Below are positions 32,952-44,371 of a DNA stretch of 64,000 bases, in pieces (position 1 is the stretch's first letter; the number at the start of each line of letters is the position of its first letter). The notes under the pieces were generated by a model. The model was given only the letters and a program-made list of their open reading frames with translations, ran no database searches and had not been told where the DNA came from. The DNA lies in the NCBI RefSeq assembly GCF_016802725.1, contig NC_052670.1, positions 18,667,141 to 18,731,140 of the forward strand, read 5' to 3'. The DNA comes from Solenopsis invicta. Lineage: Eukaryota; Arthropoda; Insecta; Hymenoptera; Formicidae. The position numbers and the translations under genes were made by a program.

Positions 32952-34235
32952 TTAGGAGTACAAATCGAAAGCCGCCGTTTTCCAGTAGATGGCGCCAGCG
33001 GTAAATGCTGGCGCCAAACGTTAGATCAAAAATTTTTAATGTAAGGTTGGGCATCTGACAACAATTCCTTATCATTGCAGTTGTGAATTTTTATCGGCGT
33101 TATATATTTTTTTGTGATCGAAAATGTCGAAATTTGTGCCCAATAAGCGTCATTTGCGAAGTTTTGCTTTTTGCCTTCAATTCAAAAAAATCTGCGGCTG
33201 AGGCGCGTCGAATGATTGTAAAAACTTATGGTGAGGCTTCCATTAGTGAAAGAACGTGTCGAGAATGGTTCCAACGCTTCAAAAGTGGTGATTTCGGCGT
33301 AGAGGACAAGGAGCGTCCTGGACAGGTGAAAAAGTTTGAAGACGCACAATTGGAAACATTACTGAATGAAGATTCATCTCAAACGCAACAGCAGCTTGCA
33401 GATTCATTGGGCGTGACTCAACAAGCTATTTCACATCGTTTGAAAACCATGGGAATGATCCAAAAGCATGGACACTGGGTGCCATACGAATAAAAGCCGA
33501 GAGACGTCGAACGGCGTTTTTTCGCGTGCGAACAGCTGCTCCAACGGCAAAAATGGAAGGGTTTTCTGCATCGTATTGTAACCGGCGATGAAAAGTGGAT
33601 CCATTATGATAATCCAAAGCGAAAAAAATCGTGGGGCTACCGCGGCCATGCATCAACATCAACGGCCAAGCCAAACATCCATGGCTCGAAGCTCATGCTG
33701 TGTATTTGGTGGGACCAGCTCGGCGTGATTTATTATGAGCTGTTGCAACCGGGTGAAACCATCACAGGAGCTCGCTACCGAACACAACTAATGCGTTTGA
33801 GCCGAGCATTGCAGGAAAAACGGCCACAATACGAGCAAAGACACGAAAAAGTAATGTTGCTGCACGACAACGCTCGGCCACATGTTGCTCAGGTCGTTAA
33901 AACCTATCTGGAAACATTGAAATGGGACGTCTTACCTCATCCGCCGTATTCTCCTGACATCGCCCCTTCAGATTACTACTTGTTCCGATCAATGGCGCAT
34001 GGCCTGGCTGAGCAGCACTTCCATTATTACGAAGACGCCACAAACTGGGTCGATTCGTGGATCGCCGCAAAAGACGAGCAGTTTTTTCGACGCGGGATTC
34101 GTATGCTGCCCGAAAGGTGGGAGAAAGTAGTGGCCAGCGATGGACAATACTTTCAAGAATAAGTATGTAACCATTTTTCAACAATCAATCCTCAAATTTT
34201 GACATAAAACGGCGATTTTCAATTTGTACTCCTAA
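32952..34235 (+). mobile_element. Full-length mariner (mauritiana-like), copy 1
   Basis: Ends are TTAGGAGTACAAAT inverted, with TA at 32950-32951 and 34236-34237. Length is 1284 bp, typical for the family. The same family occurs at 56929-58206. Confidence 0.9.
33124..34162 (+). pseudogene. Mariner transposase, frameshift plus one stop
   Basis: ATG 33124 starts MSKFVPNKRHLR. A seven-A run at 33184-33190 is one base too long and shifts the frame; the rest continues SAAEARRMIVKTYGEAS. A TAA at 33491 follows HWVPYE, where the sister copy has a sense codon. The same frame then stays open to 34162. Catalytic motifs are TGDEKW (first Asp, near 33588), LLHDNARPH (second, near 33865) and YSPDIAPSDYYLF (third, 34 residues on, the mariner spacing). 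A helix-turn-helix DNA-binding half precedes them. Intact members cut and paste at TA. Confidence 0.9.
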
Positions 34236-34480
34236 TAATAACTTTTAAATAATAATTTAAAAAGATTTTCTTTTTTTAAATTTTTGCTCGATGGCTGAAA
34301 ATACATATTCGCGACTATTTTATGAAGGACAGAAAACTGTCAAACCGCTGTAACATGTTCGGTGTCTTATAAGAACCTCACATTATAAATGGCACGCCAA
34401 TCTACTTAACCGTACTTATTTAAATTAAAAAGGTCCTATTTGGAACATGGTCCAATTTAGCTCACTCTCTCTTATTAATT

Positions 34481-34855
34481 TTATAATTTATTAATATTTC
34501 ATAAGTGTGCGTGCATACGTGTGTAAATGTCGGAGTATCTTTATCAGTTTTTTAAAATGCTGTAGCTTAATGAAACATTATCAAAAAATACTTTTAACAA
34601 AATGGTTCTTACAATGAAGTTCTTGTGTGAAAACTTACTTCTTATAAAGGTTTCTTACTTTGAAGCTAAACTATTTGCCGCAAAAAATTTAAAAAAATAT
34701 TACAATGTACTTGAGTGGCATTTTTTCAAAAATTTTTCAAGATTTTTTTGTACTTAACTTTTCATGAAATACAAGAAAATGCTCAAGCATATTAAAACTG
34801 TTAAGCCATAATATATATTATATTACTGTATAATATTGATAATATGTATACATAC
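34481..34855. other. AT-rich DNA downstream of the OMA1-like exon
   Basis: No second exon, repeat or element is evident. If the neighbouring exon is in use, this is intron. Confidence 0.5.
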
Positions 34856-35029
34856 CGGCAAGATATATGAATTCGTCAATGGTGTATTAATAACTGTTAA
34901 AGTCCATTGTATATCTCTCATCGATTTTAAGTCTTTATTGGCTATAAAAATTTTTTCAATCACCCTTATAAGTCTCTTGTAAGCTGGATGATCGTGCGAT
35001 ACTAAATCTTTTTTATGAGCTTCCAAATG
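34856..35029 (-). CDS. OMA1: Single exon of an OMA1-like mitochondrial metallopeptidase
   Basis: The minus-strand exon is 174 bp (58 codons) with an acceptor (TTATTTTATTTAG) just before 35029 and a consensus GTATGT donor just after 34856. It is in phase 0 at both ends. The translation contains HPAYKRLIRVIEKIFIANKD and QWTLTVINTPLTNSYILP. I recognise this as the segment ahead of the HExxH-bearing part of OMA1, an inner-membrane zinc peptidase that cleaves OPA1 under stress. The start of the next conserved segment would be expected in a downstream exon, below 34856, but I find none in the window; mariner and repeats fill the space. It is either a real exon with long introns or a stranded relic. 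The frame has no lesion. Confidence 0.6.
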
Positions 35030-35648
35030 CTAAATAAAATAAGATTTTGTTATATAATATGTAAACTTTTCAGAAACGTTCTTAAATATCCTTGCAAAAA
35101 TTTTTCTCATATCTCGAAATATTTTAAATAATTGTTTTATATTTTTTTCAAAAATTATAGAATGAGAAATTCTCTCAGCAAACAAAAATAAATTCAAATA
35201 AATTAAAAATTATAATTTATTTTAATTTAGTTCCTTGTTCGCGCTTTAAAAATTTTTTTAATGGACTCAAATAGACTTTCGTGAACTCTTTAAGTGGCAA
35301 ACTTTACGACCTTTGTTGCTTGTGCGTGCTCATCAAAATCGCTTTCTTGCGCGCTAAACGCCTGTGTGCGGTTTTCGTCCAAGTGGTGTGATTTTCGCTT
35401 CAAAATCGGCGTTTAAACATTTCATGTGCGTGTATATCATATAGAAACGCATGGTGTTATTTTTCGAGTTTTCCTAGCTCTAGGAGTAAAAATACTGTGT
35501 GCGTGTAGTGCGTGCCGTGCTTTTCTCTTGAATTCGGCGTTTGAATGACGAAAGTCGGTCAGGATTCGCCAGATCTAAAACGATTTTCTTTAAATGCGAG
35601 CACGCGATCGGTCCGGCATAGCGTTCGCGAACTCATCCACGAGGATGA
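35030..35648. other. Non-coding DNA upstream of the OMA1-like exon
   Basis: AT-rich to 35230, then a mixed region (35320-35600) with GTGCGTG-type words. I see no exon or element. Confidence 0.5.
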
Positions 35649-35790
35649 GATCCGATAGCGCACAGTGCAATAGCCCACCAACCAATCATTTTGACTTATC
35701 TAACCCAACCAACGAGAAAACTCTAAGCATCGACCGCTGTGAGTGGTGGTGGGCTATAGGTCCCGTGCGCTATCGGGATCCGCCCCATCC
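35649..35790. mobile_element. Small MITE, copy A
   Basis: GATCCGATAGCGCACAGTGC at the left is inverted at the right (GTGCGCTATCGGGATCCGCC). The core AAAACTCTAAGCATCGACCG is shared with copy B at 62858-63002 and with the foldback arms. The target duplication is unclear. Confidence 0.65.
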
Positions 35791-36435
35791 ACGGTGCTCG
35801 AGTGCGGTTTGCATAAAAATCGATGACCGCAGAACATAACTAATATAGTGGGGACACTTGATGCCGCTTCTGGGATACCCTCCGAAATCTGGGGAAATTC
35901 CCTAGATCTAGGGGATTTTTCCGAAAATTGTATTTTTGGACTTGCGGACCCTCGGGGGGGGGGGCTTGTTCCTGCTGATTCCGTCAAGCTGCGGTGCACA
36001 AATCTTTGGTTCTTCGTATTCGTCCGATCCTAGTGACTTTTTGTGCCGCGCCATTGGTGGACGTTCTTTCCTCTGTCGTTGACTACATGGGGGCTCCACG
36101 TGAATAAGCGAATGCCTCCCTCGCTTGTCTGCTGTTTGGCCTGCGAAATTCAGGATACCGGATTGATGGGATACTGGTGACTTTTCAGTGATCTCTTTTG
36201 ACCACTTGTTTTGGGGCCGCTGTCGTTTGGCCTGGAGTCTGGCTGACACAAGCGTGCCGCTCTTTCTGTGCAGTCCGGCGTATCCGAGTGGAGTGCGGTT
36301 GAGACTGATTAGCGGATCTCTCCCTCTCTCGTGCCCTCCAGCACCGGGTGACATCGGTTTAATCGGGCAGATTGGCGCCTGGCCGGCTGCCCTCCTTTCT
36401 CTGGCCGCTTGTTGTTGCAGTCTTCCTTCTCGACC

Positions 36436-37560
36436 ATGACTCTGTCCTGCACGATATGCAAACGCTTTATCTCGGCGACTGACGCCTTGTGCTGCAATCG
36501 CAATCCAAAGCACATCTTCCACGAGAAGTGTGCTAGTAGTCAGCTCGCTCCTGCTTCGGAGTCCCTTAATTCTTCCGCGACTTCTTGTCCTACCTGCCAA
36601 TCTCAGGGTCTCCTCGGGAGCCTGTCTAATGCTCGTGACCCGGTGTCGACTGCTCCCGCAGCTCAGCCGGACTCTCTCAGAGACCTCATCGCTGCGGTGC
36701 TAACCAAGGTCGAAAACGTCGAGCGCAGGTTGCTGGACCTCCCCGCGCTAAGAGAACAATTGCAAAATCTTCCCGCCATGAAGGAACAACTCACCTCCCT
36801 GGAGCGCAGCGTTTAGCGATCTCTGGGCGCCATCAAGACCAAGACCGAGGAGCTGGCTTCGACCGTGCGACAGTTTGACGAGAAGCAGTCAAACTTAAAT
36901 GCCCGCGTGCGCGCCTTGGAGGCGCGCCCTTCCGGTGGCCTTGGCGCTGCTGCGGGCGATCTCGAAAAACGCCTTGGAACGCTCGAGCGTGCTGGGCTCA
37001 GCTCTGAGCTCATCCTGTTCGGGGTGAGAAAGCTTCCCTCGGAAGACGCTCGTGCCGTTGTGGCCAGTATTGCCTCCACACCGGGAATCGGGATTCCTAC
37101 GGGTGAGATGGTATCCTGCGTGCGGATTCCGTCAAAGAGTGATCGTCCCAAGCCAATCATCGTCTGACTCTTCAAGCAACGCTCGCGATCGTTGGATCAA
37201 CGCGAGAAAGGCCAGCGGTGTCCTTGAGGGTGCGGAGGTGTCTGCGAATCTTTCCGACTTCAGGATCGATTTCAACAAGCGGCTACCAGCGTCCACGTGG
37301 ATCATCCTTGACGAGGCGAGGCGCGCTGTTCGCGAGGGCAGATTACCCCGTGCCTGGGTCCGCGGCGGCATTGTTTACGTTAAGCGTCACTCGGACACCT
37401 CCCCCATCAGGGTCCGTCATCGGGAACATCTCGACGGCCTTATTGCCGGTCCCCCTCCTCCGGTCGCCCCTCTGGGACTCCTGGACTTTCCGGCGCTGTT
37501 TCGTCGGCGGCTGCGCGTGCGCGACTCCTCGTGCCAGCTGCCCCCCTTCCGCCAGCCCCT
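36436..37560 (+). pseudogene. CR1-group ORF1 with PHD-like finger and coiled coil
   Basis: ATG 36436 starts MTLSCTICKRFISATDALCC, followed by FHEKCAS and SCPTCQSQ, a Cys4-His-Cys3-like finger over residues 5-55. Leu/Glu-rich heptads follow (residues 75-125 and after a TAG at 36814). From 37010 comes LILFGVRKLPSEDARAVVAS. A frameshift near 37165 moves the frame to one reading KRLPASTWIILDEARRAV and GIVYVKRHSDTSPIRV. The order of finger, coiled coil and RNA-binding domain is that of CR1-group ORF1. One stop and one shift inactivate it. Confidence 0.7.
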
Positions 37561-37766
37561 GGCGACCCTGGAACTAGGCTTGCGGCTGTCGCTCGGTTCT
37601 CGTCGCGTAATGCTTGACGCCCGCTTGCCACTCTTTCGGCTGCAAGTAACCCGCTTAGACTCTGCCACGTCAACTGCCAATTCCTCCTCCCTCATTTCTG
37701 CAAATTTCGGGATTTTTTCACTCGTAGTCCCTACGACTTAATTGCGATGTCAAAAATGTAGCTTAA

Positions 37767-40546
37767 GGGGTTACACTACTCTGCAAATTTTTTTTTCGAT
37801 TTTTTTTTTATTGGCTTAAATGATGTATAAACTATCTAAAAATAATATCCAAAAGCAATTTTGGGTGAAAACCGACTATAAATAATTTTTTTATCTTATT
37901 TTCGTAAGCGCCTTGGAGCGCTCTGAAACGTTTAAAACGGCCGCTCGGCTGCGAGCGGCATTTTAAGTGTATTACAACTCTGTTGGTAATTTTTTCCGAT
38001 AAAAGTCAGTTATACTTCTTCGAAGCGTTGACAGATGGCGTTAGAAATATTTTCGAAAAGCCATATGACGTCATTGTAACCGTTAAGCTAACGGTAAACA
38101 CGCAGCAAGCAATTCCACGTGCTACTCCGAGTTACGCGCTTATGTGCTTTACTTCAGTGTTATTAAGTAGTTTTTGATAACAAAATGAGTGAGAAAGTGT
38201 ACAGTGGCAAGAAAGGAACCAGATCATCATCAACTCGTGCCAGTATAAACAGAATTTCCAACAGGAAGCCGTCCGGCCGCCGTAGCTTCGAAGGCGACAC
38301 CGAGGCAGTTTCTAGGCTCGCGAAAAAACTAAAATCTGCAACATCCAAAGATGATATTGAAGTCAATAGTGCATTTGGCTACCGCATTGTGAATTTTATT
38401 CATGTTTTTACCGTGTTGTCGCAAATTCTAGTGTGTCAAAATTGCGCAGGTAATGTTACTTTTTCGGAGTCGTGCATACGCGGTCTTGGATTTAAGATCG
38501 TTGTACAATGTGAAAAGTGCGGAAGTACTACTATTGACAGTAGCCCTCTAATTAACGGCAATGCTTTTGATATAAATAGACGCTTCATCTTTGCTATGAG
38601 ACTAATTGGTATTGGGATGCAAGGAATACATAAATTTTGCACGTTCATGTGTCTCCCAAAACCAATGTCTCAAAATTCATACGATAAAATTGTGAAATGT
38701 ATAGCAATAGCTACGGACGCTGTGAAATGTAAAGTCTTACGTGAAGCTGTCGAAGAGGAAAAGAAGATTTCTGTAGAAAAAAGACAACATGAAGGACTGT
38801 CAGTGTCGGGGGACGGCTTCTGGAGAAAGCGTGGCTTTTCTTCTCTTTTTGGATTTTCAAGTTTGATTGGATGGTTTACAGGAAAAGTAATTGATATTTT
38901 TGTAAAATCGAAATACTGCTAGGGGTGCGAACATTGGGAGAAGCAAAAAAACACCGCTGAATACGAAGAATGGAAAAATGTACACGAAAACAACTGTCAA
39001 GTAAATCATAGTGGAAGTGCAGGAAAAATAGAGTCCGACGCTATAGTTGAAATGTTCTCGCGTTCTGAGTCTACATGCAATGTTCGATACGCTTACTACA
39101 TCGGAGATGGTGATAGCAAGACATACAAGAGTATCCAAGATGCCAAGCCGTACGGTGACTTTCCTGTGACTAAAAAAGAATGCATAGGACATGTGCAAAA
39201 AAGGATCGGAACAAGATTGCGCAATTTGAAGAAAGAAGCTAAACATCTTGGTGGTCGAGGAAAGTTGACTGGAAAGTTGATTGACGAAATGAGTATTTAT
39301 TACGAACTGGCTATACGTCGAAATATAGATTCGATAGATAATATGCGCAAAGAAATATATGCTACATTGTACCATAAAATATCGACGGATGAAAATCCTC
39401 AACACGACAGATGTCCCGAAGGCGAAGATTCTTGGTGTTCTTGGCAAAGAGCTAAAGCCTCGCATACTCTCGAACTATATGTATACTCATAAACCAGCTA
39501 TGCCAATGCAAGTATTCGATGCTGTTCAACCAATTTATAAAGATCTAACGAGAGAAGATCTTCTCTCCCGTTGCCTCGGAGGATTCACTCAGAATGCGAA
39601 TGAAAGTTTAAATTCCATCGTTTGGTCAATAGCGCCGAAAACGATATCCAGCGGCAAAACCGTGGTTGATATTGCAACTGACATTGCTGTAATTACATTT
39701 AATTGTGGTTTTCAAGGACTATTAGATGTTATAAGCACATTTCAATTGAAGATTAATACACAATTACACAACTTTGTCATGGAAGTCGATCGACGTCGAG
39801 TTACAGCTGCCAACCGCTCAGCATCGAATAATCGAAAAAACACTCGAAAAGACCTTGCATCGTTGAGAAAAGAGGCTCAAGAGCAAAATGAATGCTTGGA
39901 AGGGCAGTTATACGGTGCTGGAATAGTAGAGTAAAGGTAAAAAAATTTGCAAGCCAATAGTTTAAATATTTCATATCGTAAATGTGTCATGAAACTTTAA
40001 ACGCGTTTTTCTCAAAACTAAGTTTTTCAAACTTGCGTTGTCAGAAACTCAGTCAATTTTCAACGGATTTACCTGAAATTTTAACTGTAGCTTCTAAAAT
40101 AGATTGTCTATGGAAGTACACAGAGTTTTTAAGATTGATAAAAAATTACATTTTTTATGAACAATTTAAAGTCGATTTTTTCCCCAAAAAATGAAAAAAA
40201 AATTAAAATTGATGCCAATTTGTGAATTTTCACAAAAAAATTAAAATCCTGTGTACTTCCACAGAAAAACTAATGTAGTTTAAGAAAAAAATTTTTTTTT
40301 GCTCTAGGTGGCGTACGAGTGCTGAAACCGACTACGCCGTTTACCGCTTCAGAAAAAACATACTTTCCAATAATATAGTGCCACAGCGCCATTTTGTATT
40401 ATAAATTAAAATAAAAAATATTTTTGTACACCTTAATACATGTGTAATGAAGACATAAAATTTCATTTTAATCCATTCGTTTGTAATCGAGAAAACAATT
40501 CCCAAAAAAAGGTTTATTTTTCAGTGCGCCAGAGTAGTGTAACCCC
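37767..40546 (+). mobile_element. Kolobok-like DNA transposon (TTAA duplication, Mutator-like-domain transposase)
   Basis: Perfect 17-bp inverted termini, GGGGTTACACTACTCTG, are flanked by TTAA at 37763-37766 and 40547-40550. It is 2780 bp and contains one transposase gene. It sits exactly inside the endonuclease coding region of the CR1-group element. TTAA duplication is shared by piggyBac and Kolobok; the transposase resembles the insect Mutator-like transposase domain rather than piggyBac. Confidence 0.85.
38185..39934 (+). pseudogene. Mutator-like-domain transposase, one stop and one frameshift
   Basis: ATG 38185 is followed by a basic stretch rich in Arg/Ser/Lys (residues 8-35). A zinc-ribbon-like set follows at Cys84, Cys87, Cys109 and Cys112. 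The first catalytic region is SGDGFWRKRGFSSLFGF, with Asp210. The frame meets TAG at 38920, within KSKYC-GCEHW, then stays open in the same frame through YYIGDGDSKTY (probable second Asp, near 39110). Near 39440-39470 it shifts to a second frame, which reads CLGGFTQNANESLNSIVW (probable Glu) and ends at 39934. Total length is about 580 codons. Catalytic assignments are by motif pattern only. Confidence 0.75.
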
Positions 40547-43310
40547 TTAAGCCACAATGTCCTGACGACCTCGTCCGCCTCCCAGGTTTTTCGCTTTTGA
40601 GAGTCGATAGGGTAGGAAAAGGGGGTGGAAGGGTAGGCGTCTACGTGCGCGACGGGCTCTCCGCCGGAATCCTTGCTGCATCCGCTCCGCTCTACTGCGG
40701 CGAGTTCATGCTCGTGAAGATCTCTGTTACCGGTTCCAGACCTTTTCTGCTGGGGATCGTTTATCAATCTCCCAAGCTCGGTCACCTCATTAACTTCCAG
40801 TCCGAATTTGAGCGGCTCCTTCCGTCCTTTTCGACTGCGGTTATCATCGGCGATTTTAACATCGACCTGAACCGCTCATCTTTCGATGCCACGTCTCTTC
40901 GCGATTTCAATGCCAGCAACGATCTCTACATTATACCGTTCTCAGATACTCACCACACAGCTTCCTCCCATTCTCAAATTGACCTCGTCAGTAGCGGCTC
41001 TTTCCTAATCTCTTTCAATCAGTATCCAATCCCGTTTCTTTCACTCCAAGACTTAATCACGGTATCTCTCAACTGTAATTTTAATCGTCTTCCGCCTCGC
41101 GTGATCTCGGTCCATGACTTCTCCCGATACACTAAGGACTCTCTTTTCGACCACCTTACTTCCATCGACTGGACCCCTTTCCGTCTCTCCGATATGCTTG
41201 ACGATAAAGTTGCCATTCTCACCGATCTACTTCGGGAGACCCTCGATACCTTGGTGCCGCTTCGTTCTTTTCACGTAAGAAGACCCCCGGCCTCATGGAT
41301 CAATCGGCGTATCCGCACTTACATGTGCGAAAGAGACCAAGTGGCCACAAGGGCCTTCCGTCTGACCCCTTATCCTGCTAACCTAACCTATCCACTTTCC
41401 GTTCTCTGCGTAATAAAGTCAACGCTGCTCTTGATGATGCCCGTAGCAACTTCTTGCATCAGCATCTAGACTCCGCTGCCTCTCGGTCGCAACTATGGGC
41501 CAAGCTTCGATCCATAGGTCTCGTCCAATCACGCTCCTCTACTCAGCTTCTCATCTTCTCCCCTGACTAGCTCAATGTTTATTTCTCTTCTGTTCATCCT
41601 GTCTCCCATCCCCCTCCTCCTCCTCCTCCCCTTCCACACCTTCCCTCTTCGCCTCCTTTCCTAACTCTCCTCCCCCCCTGTTCTCCTCCCACTCCACCTA
41701 CTTCTTTATCTGATACTTCCTCTTTCTACTTTGCGTACATTATCCCCGAAGCGCTAATAAAAGCGCTGACCTCACGTTCGTCTAACTCTGCTGGTCCTGA
41801 CTCTCTCTCACACCGTTTTATCCACGACTGTCCTCCCATCATTTTCTATTATGTCCTGGACCTTCTGAACTTCTCCCTAGACTCGTCTTCCTTTCCCTCC
41901 CAATGAAAGTGTTCCCATGTCATTCCTCTTCCCAAGGTCGAAGTCCCTTCCTCCCTCTCCGATTATCGCCCTATTTCTCTACTATGCTATCTTTCCAAAA
42001 TCCTAGAACGTATTGTCGTTGACCAGTTATCGTCTTACCTTTCCCATCGCCTCCTCCTTGATCCTCTCCAATCTGGCTTTCGAAAGGGATGCAGCACGCA
42101 AACGGCTCTCGTAAAACTGACGGACAATGTCAGGATGGCCATCGACCAGAGGAGTCACCCTGCTTATCTTATTTGACTTCTTCAAAGCCTTCGATTCCGT
42201 CAGCCATGAACTGCTGCTGCGTAAGCTCCCTTCGTTCCTCTCCGCTCCGGTACAACGCTGGCTCAAGTCCCACCTCACCAATAGATTTCATCGCGTCAGA
42301 GGCTCCAATGGCTTTTCCTCCTGGTCCCGCCTTTCCTTTGGTGTCCCCCAGGGATCTATCCTCGGTCCCCTGCTTTTTGTCAAGTACATCAATGACCTAA
42401 GGACTGTGATCTGTCACTGTCATCACATTCTATATGCCGACGATCTGCAGATGTATTTCCATTTTCCTCCTGGCGAGCTCGAGGTCGCTCTGGGGAGAAT
42501 CCAGAAAGACATCTCGGCGATTGAACGATGAGCGCTTAACAACCGCCTCACCATGAACATTAGAAAGACCAAGGCCATGCTCTTGGGTAGTGCACGCTAT
42601 ATTAACAACATTCGCACAAACACTGTCGTCTCTCTCAAACTTAACGACACTCCTATCGAGTTCGTGGACCGGGTTGTCAATCTTGGACTGACCCTCACCC
42701 CTACCCTCAATTGGTCTGAACAGGTCAGAGCGGTCTCACAGCGCGTTAACGGTGTCTTGTGGCGCCTGAAATATTTCAGGCACAGCCTTTCATGTCCTCT
42801 TCGCGTTCGCTTGGTGTCCTCCCTGGCCTTCCCCTTCTTCGACTATTGCTCCGCGGTCCCGACCTCACGGGGCAACAGAGCCTCAAACTCGGTCGCCTGA
42901 TGAACGCGTGCGTCAGATTTATTTTCAACCTACGCTGGGACGACCACGTCTCACATTCTTATTCTCAGCTAGACTGGCGTCGGATAAGCGATCCTATCAC
43001 CTAGGATGCTTCATCTTCTCCATCCTGCGCTCCGGGACGCCCTCCTATCTGACGACCAGGTTACTCCCCTATCCGAGGCCTCGTGCCACCTCTCGAGGCT
43101 CCTCGCTCGACCTCGCCGTTCCTACCTGCCGCACCTCTACCTATCAGCGTTCCTTTGCCTCAGCTGCTCCACTACTTTGGAACTCCCACCTTCCATCCGT
43201 AACGCTGAATCAATCGGCTCCTTTAAACGTGACCTTGGTAGATATTTGCGGCAGGGGGGGGGGGAAGCACCTAGTCCAACTTACTCATTGATCCGGCCTA
43301 CTATTTTTTT

Positions 43311-44221
43311 CTTCGCCACTTGCTCAAACCGCGCGTTTATTATATCTTCTCCTCCACAATGATCTCTATTATCATTATAATTATTACTATTATTATCATT
43401 TTTATTTTTATTTTGTTTACAAACAACGGAGCGTCTATTCTGTTCGTTTATTATTACTATTATTCTTATTTTTACTATTATTATCACCATTATTATTACT
43501 ATCATTTCTATGCTTACTCCTTCTTTTTCTTTTTGCCATTGTCCAAAGCGAGCGAGCTCGCAAACCATTCTTTTCAGTTTCGCATCTTTCTCTGTCAAAT
43601 TCTCGTTCCTCTGGTCACCCTTATTGCCTTTTCTTTACTTTATGTTTTGAGTCTACCTGTTACTTAGCACGTCCTTCGCATTACTCATATTCTTGTAAAT
43701 GATGAAAGGAGTGAATACACGCACCATTTCGTTTTACTTCACCTGTCTACACTCTCGCTCCTCTCGTCATCTATGATTTTGACATCTGTTTCATTGTTTT
43801 TCTTCTTTTTCTTTTGTTTATTTCTGTTATTTTACCATTATTCTTAGTTATTATTACTATTTTTTTTCTCTTTTTATTTTTGTCTCTTTCTTGTAAATAG
43901 CAGAAGGGGCGAATATTCTTTTAATTTTATTTTATTTTATATAATCTTACTTTTTTCTTTCTTTTTTTTCTTTGCTTTTTTCTCTTTTCTTTTTTTTCTC
44001 CATTTCTTTTTCATGGACTCCTTCGCTCCTACTGTCATCTGATCATTTTTTTATTATTGTATTATATATATTTATATATTTTTTTCTTTTTTCTTTTCTA
44101 TTTTTATTTTATTTTGTTATTTTTATTCAATCTTCTCACCATCTTCTCACCTGTACAAATTGGTAATTGTTTGTCCTTAGAGGGCTGGTCCTAGGACAGT
44201 AATAAATGCACAATCAATCAA
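43311..44221 (+). other. 3' UTR of the CR1-group element with ATT microsatellite
   Basis: ATT/TTA trinucleotide runs lie at 43370-43510, with T-rich sequence to 44160. CTTAGAGGGCTGGTCCTAGG precedes AATAAATGC and the (CAAT)n tail. Confidence 0.7.
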
Positions 44222-44371
44222 TCAAGTTGATTAAAATATAATGTAATGTTGCGCCCTCCACCGTGCCGCCACTTCACCTCTGGTCCAAGCAACCGACCGC
44301 TGTACACAAATCGAGCACGTGCGTGCACCCGGCTAACCTAGGCTAACCGCGCCGCGATCACACGTCACAAC

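Larger units (their letters stand above)
32572..34480. mobile_element. Possible TIR element hosting a mariner
   Basis: The left end reads AGTAGGGTAAATCGGACC and the right end (reverse complement) GTGAGCTAAATTGGACC, an imperfect inverted pair about 1.9 kb apart, or 0.6 kb without the nested mariner. Nothing coding remains. The call is tentative. Confidence 0.3.
37620..43310 (+). pseudogene. CR1-group ORF2: endonuclease and reverse transcriptase, split by a DNA transposon
   Basis: The endonuclease N-terminus (FRDFFTRSPYDLIAMSKM) lies at 37690-37758 and is cut by the insert at 37767-40546. The domain resumes at 40551 in the same frame, with GRVGVYVRDGLSAG, IIGDFNIDLNRSS and SQIDLVS. RT blocks are DYRPISLLCYLSKILERIV (near 41965), QSGFRKGCSTQTAL (near 42070), LFDFFKAFDSVSH, GVPQGSILGPLLF (near 42340) and YADDLQMY (near 42435, catalytic Asp pair present). 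Stops occur near 41907 and 42529, with frameshifts near 41420 and 42160. Function of intact ORF2: target-primed reverse transcription. Confidence 0.85.
35950..44221 (+). mobile_element. CR1-group non-LTR retrotransposon with nested Kolobok-like transposon
   Basis: It has a 5' UTR (5' edge uncertain), a PHD-finger ORF1 from 36436, an EN-RT ORF2 that begins near 37620, is split at 37766/40551 and ends near 43300, a long T-rich 3' UTR with ATT microsatellite, and a tail AATAAATGCA(CAAT)n ending at 44221. Frames are broken by stops and shifts, so it is inactive. Confidence 0.75.

Noticed and set aside
37763..40550. TTAA flanks considered as piggyBac
   Set aside because: The transposase has a zinc ribbon, SGDGFW and DGDSKTY motifs and lacks piggyBac-like architecture; the 17-bp ends also differ from the usual piggyBac CCY start.
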